Assembly: GCA_950097015.1 (NCBI GenBank)
Contig: CATNEN010000038.1
Location: forward strand, 3,431,501-3,495,500
Length of the DNA stretch: 64,000 bases
Direction: 5' to 3'
Source: Macrostomum hystrix
Taxonomy: Eukaryota; Platyhelminthes; Macrostomidae
The first letter of the stretch is position 1, and the number at the start of each line of letters is the position of its first letter. Below the pieces are notes generated by a model. That model was not told the DNA's origin and made no database searches. It saw only the letters and a program-made list of their open reading frames with translations. This document shows, piece by piece, positions 33,671 to 44,511 of the stretch. The position numbers and the translations under genes were made by a program.

Positions 33671-34246
33671 TCCTTTAACTTCTAGTGGTCCTGGTGGATT
33701 TATTTTTTAAGGCCTGTTTTTACTCAATGCGATTAGTCAAAAAAATCGTATTTTAAAATGTTTTTTTTCTCTAACCTTGGATTTCTTAAAGTGTTGAAAA
33801 AGTCAGTATTTGTGCTCTTTTATTAATTATAAAACAAGTCTTGTTCACTGCTTCCAAGCCTGCAGCTGTCAATAATATCAACGTTACAACTTTTTATACC
33901 TATAAATTAGTTCATAAATTCTAGGTAAAACTATTATAGTAATTCACTTTTTATTCTAGTTTTTCTTTTTTATGTCATTAACAGCTTCTAATAGTGTCAA
34001 GATTTTCTCTGAGTGTAATTTACGAGCAACCAAAAATATTGTTGACATCCTTATACATAAATTATTTGTGTAGAGTACTTTTTATTGTCAAAGGTTTTAT
34101 TATTTTAAGAAATTTATTTCCGTTTTTTTCATTTTAAACATGATGTCAATAAAATCTAAGATATGAAAAGGAAATCCAACTCATTATTAAATTTTTTTGC
34201 GATAATATACATTTCAGTGGTCCGACACCCTGAGCCTATAGAAGCT
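33671..34246. promoter_or_regulatory. Region upstream of the NADPH oxidase gene
   Basis: AT-rich. A candidate splice acceptor (ATACATTTCAG near 34206-34216) lies 30 bp before the start codon, so a non-coding 5' exon or a trans-splice site is possible. Confidence 0.35.
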
Positions 34247-37200
34247 ATGGTAACGGCATTCAGTGCCACGAGATGGTGCTACAACGAAGGACCAAGGGTC
34301 GTTGTGCTGGTAAGCAAACATCCTCCTCCCCCATTAAGAAAAATAGGAGGGAAGAATGGGAGGAGAGGGAAGAATGGGAGGAGAGAATTGGGAGGGATAG
34401 GAGGACAGGGACAGGATTAGAAAGGATGAGGAAGAATCGGAGGGAGGATTGGGAAGAATGGGAGAGAAGGATTGGGAAAATGGGATTATTGTGAAGAATG
34501 GGAGCGAAGGATTGGGAAGAATGGGAGAGAAGGATAGGGAAGAATGGGAGAGAAGGATAGGGAAGAATGGGAGAGAAGGATAGGGAAGAATGGGAGAGAA
34601 GGATTGGGAAGAATGGGAGAGAAGGATTGGGAAGAATGGGAGAGAAGGATTGGGAAGAATGGGAGAGAAGGATTGGGAAGAATGGGAGGATTGTCAAGAA
34701 TGGGAGCGAAGGATTGGGAAGAATGGGAGGATTGGGAAGAATGGGAGAGAAGGATAGGGAAGAATGGGAGAGAAGGATAGGGAAGAATGGGAGAGAAGGA
34801 TTGGGAAGAATGGGAGGATTGTCAAGAATGGGAGCGAAGGATTGGGAAGAATGGGAGGAATGGGAAGAATGGGAGAGAAGGATAGGGAAGAATGGGAGAG
34901 AAGGATTGGGAAGAATGGGAGGATTGTGAAGAATGGGAGAGAAGGATTGGGAAGAATGGGAGGATTGGGAAGAATGGGAGGATTGGGAAGAATGGGAGGA
35001 TTGGGAAGAATGGGAGAGAAGGATTGGGAAGAATGGGAGAGAAGGATTGGGAAGAATGGGAGAGAAGGATTGGGAAGAATGGGAGGATTGTCAAGAATGG
35101 GAGCGAAGGATTGGGAAGAATGGGAGGATTGGGAAGAATGGGAGAGAAGGATAGGGAAGAATGGGAGAGAAGGATTGGGAAGAATGGGAGGATTGTGAAG
35201 AATGGGAGAGAAGGATTGGGAAGAATGGGAGGATTGGGAAGAATGGGAGAGAAGGATAGGGAAGAATGGGAGAGAAGGATAGGGAAGAATGGGAGAGAAG
35301 GATTGGGAAGAATGGGAGAGAAGGATAGGAAAGAATGGGAGAGAAGGATTGGGAAGAATGGGAGGATTGTGAAGAATGGGAGCGAAGGATTGGGAAGAAT
35401 GGGAGAGAAGGATAGGGAAGAATGGGAGAGAAGGATAGGGAAGAATGGGAGAGAAGGATAGGGAAGAATGGGAGAGAAGGATAGGGAAGAATGGGAGAGA
35501 AGGATTAGGAAGAATGGGAGGATTGGGAAGAATGGGAGAGAAGGATTGGGAAGAATGGGAGGATTGGGAAGAATGGGAGGATTGGGAAGAATGGGAGAGA
35601 AGGATTGGGAAGAATGGGAGAGAAGGATAGGGAAGAATGGGAGAGAAGGATTGGGAAGAATGGGAGGATTAGGAAGAATGGGAGAGAAGGATTGGGAAGA
35701 ATGGGAGGATTGGGAAGAATGGGAGAGAAGGATAGGGAAGAATGGGAGAGAAGGATAGGGAGAATGGGAGGATTGGGAAGAATGGGAGGAGAGGATTGGG
35801 AAGAATTGGAGGAGAGGATTGGGAAGAATGGGAGAGAAGGATTGGGAAGAAATGGAGAGAAGGATTGGGAAGAATGGGGGAGAAGGATTGGGAAGAATCG
35901 GAGAGAAGGATTGGGAAAAATGGGAGGATTGGGAAGAATGGGAGGAGAGGATAGGGAAGAATGAGAGGAGAGGATTGGGAAGAATGGGAGGAGAGGATTG
36001 GGAAGAATGGGAGGAGAGGATTGGGAAGAATGGGAGAGAAGGATTGGGAAAATGGGAGGATTGGGAAGAATGGGAGGAGAGGATAGGGAAGAATGGGAGG
36101 AGAGGATTGGGAAGAATGGGAGGAGAGGATTGGGAAGAATCGGAGGAGAGGATTGGGAAGAATGGGGAGGAGAGGATAGGGATGAATGGGAGGAGAGGAT
36201 TGGGAAGAATGGGAGAGAAGGATTGGGAAGAATGGAAGGAGAAGAATTTGGCGGAAGAATCCCTTTCCTGACGTCCATTAGCCTACCTAAAACTTAGAAA
36301 ATAAAAAAACTGTTTATCTGCGAACATTCAGTTTGTCCTGCTGCTGGGTAATCTGATCATTTTTGCTGTCACCCTGTCGCACTATGAGCATTCGACAAGT
36401 TTCTACTACCACAGGCTCATGCTTGGGGTAAGTCTTTCTGATTTTCTACGAGTTCATGTACATACTGTACTTGGGGAATTCCTCACGTGACCCACTGACG
36501 ATTCTGTTCTATTTTTAGCACAGCCTGTCATTGGCCAGGGCGTCGGCCGCCTGCCTGAATTTCAATTGCGCCCTGGTTATCCTGCCAGTATGCCGCAATC
36601 TGCTTCATTTTGTCCGCTACCTGTGCGTTAACAGACGGGTTAGTGGTGCTGCTGCTACTCTTTGGCATACAAGAAGTGATAAAACAAGCTGGCCCATAGG
36701 GCAAGTTCTTGGACTTCTAAACAATGGAGGGAGAGGAAAACAGCGGAGTGAGAGGTAGACAGCGGAGTGAGAGGTAGACAGTGGAGCGAGATGTAGACAG
36801 TGGAGAGAGAGATAGACATTGGAGTGAGAGTAGACAGTAGACTGGGAGTAGACAGTGGAGTGAGAGTAGACAGTAGACTGGGAGTAGACAGTGGAGTGAG
36901 AGTAGACAGTAGACTGGGAGTAGACAGTGGAGTGAGAGTAGACAGTAGACTGGGAGTAGACAGTGGAGTGAGAGTAGACAGTAGACTGGGAGTAGACAGT
37001 GGAGTGAGAGTAGACAGTAGACTGGGAGTAGACAGTGGAGTGAAAGTAGACAGTGGAGTGAGAGGTAGACAGTGGAGTGAGAGGTCGACAGTAGAGTGAG
37101 AGGTAGACAGTGGAGTGAGAGGTAGACAGTGGAGTGAGAGGTAGACAGTGGAGTGAGAGGTCGACAGTAGAGTGAGAGGTAGACTGTGGAGTGAGAGGTA

Positions 37201-40200
37201 GACAGTGGAGTGAGAGTAGACAGTGGAGTAAGAGTAGACAGTGGAGTGAGAGGTCGACAGTGGAGTGAGAGGTCGACAGTAGAGTGAGAGGTAGACAGTG
37301 GAGTGAGAGGTAGACTGTGGAGTGAGAGTAGACAGTAGAGTGAGAGGTAGACAGTGGAGTGAGAGGTAGACTGTGGAGTGAGAGGTCGACAGTAGAGTGA
37401 GAGGTAGACAGTGGAGTGAGAGTAGACAGTGGAGTGAGAGTAGACAGTGGAGTGAGAGGTCGACAGTAAAGTGAGAGTAGACAGTGGAGTGAGAGGTCGA
37501 CAGTAGAGTGAGAGGTAGACAGTGGAGTGAGAGTAGACAGTGGAGTGAGAGGTAGACTGTGGAGTGAGAGTAGACAGTGGAGTGAGAGGTAGACAGTGGA
37601 GTGAGAGTAGACAGTGGAGTGAGAGGTAGACTGTGGAGTGAGAGGTAGACTGTGGAGTGAGAGGTAGACAGTGGAGTGAGAGTTGACAGTTGAGTGAGAG
37701 GTCGACAGTGGAGTGAGAGTAGACAGTGGAGTAAGAGTAGACAGTGGAGTGAGAGGTCGACAGTAGAGTGAGAGGTAGACAGTGGAGTGAGAGGTAGACT
37801 GTGGAGTGAGAGTAGACAGTAGAGTGAGAGGTAGACAGTGGAGTGAGAGGTAGACTGTGGAGTGAGAGGTCGACAGTAGAGTGAGAGGTAGACAGTGGAG
37901 TGAGAGTAGACAGTGGAGTGAGAGGTAGACTGTGGAGTGAGAGTAGACAGTGGAGTGAGAGGTAGACAGTGGAGTGAGAGTAGACAGTGGAGTGAGAGGT
38001 AGACAGTGGAGTGAGAGGTAGACTGTGGAGTGAGAGGTCGACAGTAGAGTGAGAGGTAGACAGTGGAGTGAGAGTAGACAGTGGAGTGAGAGTAGACAGT
38101 GGAGTGAGAGGTCGACAGTAAAGTGAGAGGTAGACAGTGGAGTGAGAGGTCGACAGTAGAGTGAGAGGTAGACAGTGGAGTGAGAGTAGACAGTGGAGTG
38201 AGAGGTAGACTGTGGAGTGAGAGGTAGACAGTGGAGTGAGAGTAGGCAGTGGAGTGAGAGTAGACAGTGGAGTGAGAGGTCGACAGTAAAGTGAGAGGTA
38301 GACAGTGGAGTGAGAGGTCGACAGTAGAGTGAGAGGTAGACTGTGGAGTGAGAGTAGACAGTGGAGTGAGAGGTAGACTGTGGAGTGAGAGGTAGACAGT
38401 GGAGTGAGAGGTAGACAGTTGAGTGAGAGTAGACAGTGGAGTGAGAGGTAGACAGTGGAGTGAGAGTAGACAGTGGAGTGAGAGGTAGACTGTGGAGTGA
38501 GAGGTAGACAGTGGAGTGAGAGTTGACAGTTGAGTGAGAGGTAGACAGTGGAGTGAGAGTTGACAGTTAAGTGAGAGGTAGACAGTGGAGTGAGAGGTAG
38601 ACTGTGGAGTGAGAGGTAGACTGTGGAGTGAGAGGTAGACAGTGGAGTGAGAGTTGACAGTTGAGTGAGAGGTAGACAGTAATTAAGAGATCACACGCGC
38701 CTCCCCAGGTGTGCAAGCGCAATATGCGCCGACTGGCGGACGACAACATCAGTCTGCACCGAGCCGTGGCCTGGCTGATCTGCCTCCACACTGCAGTGCA
38801 CGCGGCCTCCCACTATCTCAACGTGGAGCGATTCGTTCGCGCGTTCGACTCGCCGACAGGGCCGAGCAACGGCACGGCGGGCGGCAGCCTGCTGCGAACC
38901 CTGTCAACGCTGGGGTCCGGCGATCGTCGGATCAATCCGGTGAGGCGCGCCGACTCGGACCCGCTGCTGGAGGCGGTCGCCATGCTGCCGGGCTGGACTG
39001 GGCTGCTGCTCGTCTGCCTGCTGACGGTCATCGCCGCCTCGGCTGCCGGCGCCGTTAAACGGGCCAGATTTGAAAGCTTCTGGTATGCGCACAAGCTGTT
39101 CATCGGCTTTTACCTGCTGCTGATTGTGCATGGCTTTGCGTAAGTTACCGTTGGATTTCTCTTAAATTTTCCACTTGTCTGTTCTCCCACTGAGTTCTTC
39201 CCCCTGATACGCCCTTGAGTTCTCCCCTAAGTTTTACCACTTAGTTCACCCCATGAGTTCTCCCCCTGAGTTCTCCCACTGAGTTCTCTCCATGAGTTCT
39301 CCCCCTGAGTTCTCTCCATGAGTTCTCCCACTGAGTTCTCCCTATGAGTTCTCCCACTGAGTTCTCCCTATGAGTTCTCCCCCTGAGGTCTCCCACTGAG
39401 TTCTCTCCATGAGTTCTCCCCCTGAGTTCTCCCCCTGAGTTCTCCCACTGAGTTCTCTCCATGAGTTCTCCCCCTGAGTTCTCTCCATGAGTTCTCCCAC
39501 TGAGTTCTCCCTATGAGTTCTCCCACTGAGTTCTCCCTATGAGTTCTCCCCCTGAGGTCTCCCACTGAGTTCTCTCCATGAGTTCTCGCCCTGAATTCTC
39601 CCCCTGAGTTCTCCCACTGCGTTCTCTCCATGAGTTCTCCCCCTGAGTTCTCCCACTGAGTTCTCTCCATGAGTTCTCCCACTGAGTTCTCCCTATGAGT
39701 TCTCCCACTGAGTTCTCTCCATGAGTTCTCCTTCTGAGTTCTTCCCCCTGATACGCACTTGAGTTCTCTCCATGAGTTCACCCACTGAGTTCTCTCCATG
39801 AATTCTCCCCCTGAGTTCTCACCTGAGTTCCCTCGCTGAGTTCTCTCCCTGAGATTATCCCCTTAAAAGGAACGAGCTTTCTCCTCATACAAAACTGTAC
39901 TAACCGATCAAACACTGCTCACACTGCTCAGCGGCATCGTGAGTCCTCAATCGAACCTCTCGGCTCACGACCCGACCATCTGCGCCAACAAATTCCAACT
40001 TTGGGGCAGCAGCGTCCTGCCGGACTGCCCAGTGCCAACCTTCAGCTTCCCCGGACCAACGGTTTGTCTGGTTTCCACTTTTTATTGCCTTTTCTTTCAG
40101 TATTTAGCTACTGGTCGAGGCTGGTATCGGCAGTCACGTGACTGGTTCGAAAATAATCAAACTGGGAATTCCCCAACATGGTTTTCTAAAAATAGACGCT

Positions 40201-43200
40201 AGAGCGCCCTTCTCGGACAAGCGAATCTTGTCGAAGATCCTGTTGACAAGGACAACCAACAAATTTCTCTGCATAAACCTCTTTGGCGAATCCATATTAA
40301 TACAATAATAAAGGGCCAACAGTATAATCAATGAAAAAAATAATCAACAATAATAGCCGACATGCCCATAAATGATGAAATTTTGTGAGCGCAAATTTTT
40401 TGCCAATTTTGGTGGCTTTTGCCACCAGATATCCGGCGAGAATCGTTGAATATCTCGACGATGCTAATAATTTGTGATTCTGGAAGTTGCTTTATCGGAG
40501 AGAGCGGAAAAGTTTTCGCATGTGTTCTGGATTTTCCTGGCCATTGGTTGAATATTTGGAGGCAAGTCACGTGACTAAACCGAGGTGTTCGAAATGGGAA
40601 TTCCCTTTTTCTAAAAATAGATGCACAAGCGTACTCTCGTTATCTCTACCATCTAACATTTATTAATTACCACTAAAATGCTTCAAAACCGTTTGAGCTT
40701 CTTTGAACGCGTGACCTTCGCAGACTTGGATGTGGCTCATCGGCCCTACGGTAGTGTACATTGTCGAGAAGCTTCTTCGACTGGCCCGTCGCTGTCGCCG
40801 GGTTGAACTGGTCCGCGTTGTCCAGCATCCGTCCAGGGTGATCGAGCTGCGGCTGCGCTGTCCCGGATTTTCCGCGGCGCCTGGCGAGTACGTCTTCCTG
40901 CTGGTGCCGGAAGCCTCGCAGCTGCAGTGGCATCCGTTTACGCTAACCTCGGTGAGTGTATTTTCGCGTTTTTCGATACATATCGGACTCGAGATAAAGC
41001 TATTGAAAAATATCTTTATTAATCGAATGTTGAAAAAAAACCGAGTAAGAGTTCAATTCATGATTTAGCAGTATCGTAAAGTCTTCAGGCCCCTACTTGG
41101 GCGGTGCGATAGTATTTATTAAGAGAATTGTTCACTGTCAGCATTGAGCATAAAGTAATGTACATTAGAGGAGGCAGAAGTGTCCAACACATGTACGTGC
41201 GTGGGCGGGGGCAGGAAAAAGGAGGTTAGCTGTTAGATATGCGAGACAGTTTTTGAGCAAGCCAGTTAGACAAGACATTAGAGTTACCTGTTATTCATGA
41301 GTGCTACCTGTTAGCCATACGTGTTACCTGTTAGACATGGGAGTTACCTGTAAGACACTGAAGTTACTCTGTTAGAAATATCAGTTACCCGTTAGACAAG
41401 ACATTTACCTGTTAGTCATTAGTGCTACCTGTTAGACACAAAAGTCACCTGTTACGGCTGCCAGACGTCGGAGTTACCTGTTAGACATTGAAGTTACCTG
41501 TTTGTCATGTGTGTTACGTGTTAGATACTGGAGTTACCTGTTAGACACCATAACTTGGGCACTCAATTCGCAGGCGCCAGACGATCCGTACTTCTCCGTG
41601 CACATTCGCACGGTTGGCGACTGGACTAAACAGGTGGAACAGCTGTTCACCAAGTGCTACGGCAAGGGCGACTTGACCACCGCTGAGCGTGAAGTGCTGC
41701 CTAAGTGAGCTGAGGCGGTGGGGCGTCACGCCGGTGGCAGTGAGGTGTCAAGGGTTGGCAGTGAGGTGTCAAGGGTTGGCAGTGAGGTGTCAAGAGTTGG
41801 CAGTGGGGTGTCAAAGGGTTGGCAGCGAGATGTCAAGGGGTTGGCAGCGAGATGTCAAAGGGTTGGCAGTAAGGTGTCAAAGCTTTGGCAGTGAGTTGTC
41901 AAAGGGTTGGCAGTGAGGTGTCAAAGGGTTGGCATTAAACAAAATTCAGAATTCAAAATCTATTTCAAACTCCTCTTTGCCAGGATCTACGTTGATGGGC
42001 CGTATGGCACCGCCACTGATGTAAGCTAGCTGTTGGTGTTTCGCTTTTTATTTAATTCACAGTTTGCTAGATACGAAAAAGGGTGCTTTTACAGCCTGTC
42101 AAATCCCTTTATAGAATTATTATATCAATAAACTTTCGAATCCCAAATTAAATGACGTCATTAACCATCTGTCAGTATGTGAAAAGGACCCCATAAGCCG
42201 TTTCTCAAACCCTACATAAATTACCGGAAAATAATCCCAAGCGAACAGCCAGTCACAAAGCCCTAGCAATGCCCTACTCAACCGCAGGGCGTCACGCACT
42301 ACTCAGTCTCGGTGCTGATTGGCTGCGGCATCGGGGTGACGCCATTCGCCTCCGTACTGCGCGACATCTGGCACCAGGTGCAGAAGACCCGGTCGCTGAG
42401 GAAGCTCAGACGGCTGTACTTTTACTGGATCTGCCCGGACTATCGGGCATTCGAATGGTTCGCAGAGTCGCTGCAGGATCTAGAACGTGACCTACGGCGA
42501 ATGGAGGGCGAGAACTACGCCGAACTGTTGGACATTCGGGTTCACCTCACGGGCAGCGTGGAGGCCAGACGAGCCCGCGAGATCGCCAGCCGGGACGGCG
42601 ACGAAGCCGACGTTCTGACCGGCCTGCGGGCCAGGACCCACTACGGAAGGCCAAACTGGGACTTGGAGCTGCACACATTGGCACAGGCGCACCCAGAGTG
42701 AGTCACCGCATTAGGGCGGCCTGGTGGATTGAGTAGGCTGAGATTGGGTGGACTGGTGGATTGAGTAGGCTGAGATTGGGTGGACTGGTGGATTGAGTAG
42801 GCTGTGATTGGGTGGACAGGTGGATTGAGTAGTCTGAGATTGGGTGGACTGGTGGATTGAGTAGGCTGTGATTGGGTGGACAGGTGGATTGAGTAGTCTG
42901 AGATTGGGTGGACTGGTGGATTGAGTAGGCTGTGATTGGGAGGACATGTGAATTGAGTAGGCTGTGATTGGGAGGACATGTGAATTGAGTAGGCTGTGAT
43001 TGAGAGGACAGGTGAATTGAGTAGGCTGTGATTGGGTGGACAGGTGGACTGAGTAGGTTGTGATTGGGTGGACAGGTGGACTGAGTAGGCTGTGATTGGG
43101 TGGACAGGTGGACTGAGTAGGCTGTGATTGGGTGGACAGGTGGACTGAGTAGGCTGTGATTGGGTGTACAGCCTAATTGAGTAGGCTGTGATTGGGTGGA

Positions 43201-43924
43201 CTGGCGGACTGAGTAGGCTGTGATTGGGTGGACTGGCGGACTGAGTAGGCTGTGATTGGGTGGACTGGCGGACTGAGTAGGCTGTGATTGGGTGGACAGC
43301 CTAATTGAGTAGGCTGTGATTGGGTGGACTGGCGGACTGAGTAGGCTGTGATTGGGCGGACAGCCTAATTGAGTAGGCTGTGATTGGGTGGACAGCCTAA
43401 TTGAGTAGGCTGTGATTAGGTGGACAGCCTAATTGAGTAGGCTGTGATTGGGTGGACTGGCGGACTGAGTAGGCTGTGATTGGGCGGACAGCCTAATTGA
43501 GTAGGCTGTGATTGGGTGGACAGCCTAATTGAGTAGGCTGTGATTGGGTGGACAGCCTAATTGAGTAGGCTGTGATTGGGTGGACAGGTGGACTGAGTAG
43601 GCTGTGATTGGGCGGACAGGTGGACTGAGTAGGCTGTGATTGGGTGGACAGGTGGACTGAGTAGGCTGTGATTGGGCGGAAGGTATATTGATGAGGGATT
43701 CAACAAAGCGCACAGGTAGCTTAGGTGATTGTTAAAATTAAATTGCGAGAGAGGTCAGGTATTAAGTTAAGAGCGTTGCTCACACCTTGAATTATAATTT
43801 CAGTACATCTATAGGCGTATTCTTCTGCGGACCCAGCCGGTTAGCTAAGGAGTTAAGCTCCAGGTGCAATGAGGTCACAAATTCCACGAATTGCGTGTTC
43901 TATTTTAACAAAGAGAACTTTTAG
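34247..43924 (+). CDS. NOX2-like: NADPH oxidase catalytic subunit, NOX2 type (gp91phox-like)
   Basis: Membrane flavocytochrome that transfers electrons from NADPH via FAD and two hemes to oxygen, producing superoxide. Ten exons: 34247-34309, 36332-36427, 36519-36638, 38709-39139, 39932-40061, 40724-40951, 41574-41704, 41984-42020, 42288-42697 and 43804-43924, giving 588 residues. All phases close, and human NOX2 has 570. Start [20 protein letters not shown] aligns with the NOX2 N-terminus. Heme ligands: H110/H124 (spacing 14, TM3, [12 protein letters not shown]) and H221/H234 (spacing 13, TM5, [18 protein letters not shown]). FAD motif HPFTLTS; NADPH-site motifs [27 protein letters not shown] and [15 protein letters not shown]-terminus FYFNKENF. 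Extracellular loop Cys ([17 protein letters not shown]) present. All catalytic residues are intact. No EF-hands, so NOX2/NOX1-3 type, not NOX5. Arrays occupy introns 1, 3, 4, 6, 7 and 9; intron 5 holds a mobile element. Confidence 0.97.
34335..36255. repeat. 15-23-bp purine-rich minisatellite, about 1.9 kb, in NOX intron 1
   Basis: Built of GGGAAGAATGGGAG followed by AGAAGGATT/AGAAGGATA/GATT. Units vary between 15 and 23 bp and form larger blocks. It fills nearly all of intron 1 (34310-36331). Confidence 0.95.
36745..38690. repeat. 18-20-bp minisatellite, about 100 copies, in NOX intron 3
   Basis: Units GTAGACAGTGGAGTGAGAG with AGGTAGACTGTGG, AGGTCGACAGTAG and AGTTGACAG variants recurring as multi-unit blocks of several hundred bp. 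Ends about 20 bp before the exon 4 acceptor. Confidence 0.95.
39165..39880. repeat. 12/24-bp minisatellite in NOX intron 4
   Basis: Units of GAGTTCTCCCACT and GAGTTCTCTCCAT (12-13 bp) alternating. Fills almost the whole intron from the exon 4 donor to about 50 bp before the exon 5 acceptor. Confidence 0.93.
40128..40645. mobile_element. Foldback-type repetitive element, copy 1 (in NOX intron 5)
   Basis: Shares a collinear region with 55560-56080 (opposite orientation): GACAAGGACAACCAACA, GAATCGTTGAATATCTCGAC, TTGTGATTCTGGAAGTTG. The arms are themselves imperfect inverted repeats (GACAAGGACAACCAACA versus TTTGCCACCAGA). It is additionally bounded by direct repeats at about 40133 and 40566 that contain CAGTCACGTGACTG/AGTCACGTGACT, GGGAATTCCC and TTCTAAAAATAGA. 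No intact coding frame. Confidence 0.7.
41225..41550. repeat. Degenerate 20-22-bp tandem repeat in NOX intron 6
   Basis: GTTACCTGTTAGACATGGGA and relatives (TTACCTGTTAGACAC and so on), about 13 loosely spaced units. It ends just before exon 7. Confidence 0.85.
41735..41940. repeat. 20-22-bp minisatellite in NOX intron 7
   Basis: About 10 units of GTTGGCAGTGAGGTGTCAAG (or AAAGG), starting about 30 bp after the exon 7 donor. Confidence 0.92.
42715..43685. repeat. 31-32-bp minisatellite, about 30 copies, in NOX intron 9
   Basis: Units of GAGTAGGCTGTGATTGGGTG plus GACAGGTGGATT/GACAGCCTAATT/GACTGGCGGACT. Sub-types occur in alternating blocks. It begins within 20 bp of the exon 9 donor. Confidence 0.95.
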
Positions 43925-44511
43925 ATCCTCTCTGCCTTTACAAAGTGGTCTGTTATAAAAAATTCTTCTTTTACTACTGAAAGTATGTTTTTATGAGTAG
44001 TGTATTCTGATTATTTTATTCCTTATTAAACACGAAGGATATATGTTGTTGATTTTGTGATAATGTTTCTTGTTTTTTACTTTGTGCGGCAATAATTTTA
44101 TGACAGAATTTTCTATCCTTTTTGTGTCAATGAAATGCAGGATATAGATAAAAATTGATTTTTTATATGATTTTCAAATATACTGAGAAATCTATTCTAA
44201 ACGTAGTTTTTTGTTTAAAGTTTCGAGTCGTGTTTAAGTCATTTTGTCAATTTGTTTTAATTGTAAACACAAATTCAAACAAACACGCATGGTTTGAAAT
44301 AAATTATCGTATAAATCTATATATAGACAATCCGCACTGTCTATGGTCTGAAAGCCGCGTGGCTCTTTCAAGTAATTTACAATATTACAATATCTACGAG
44401 TACAATATAAGTTTGAAAGAATGAACCACATTTACGATCGTAAAGTACATGTAATTAGCAAAAGTAGTTCGTCAGTTGCTTAATCAATCAATCACGACAG
44501 CAGCAGCGAAA

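Noticed and set aside
40134-40331. 65-codon minus frame over the NOX intron 5 element
   Set aside because: Not conserved in the second copy of the element and not supported by splice sites.
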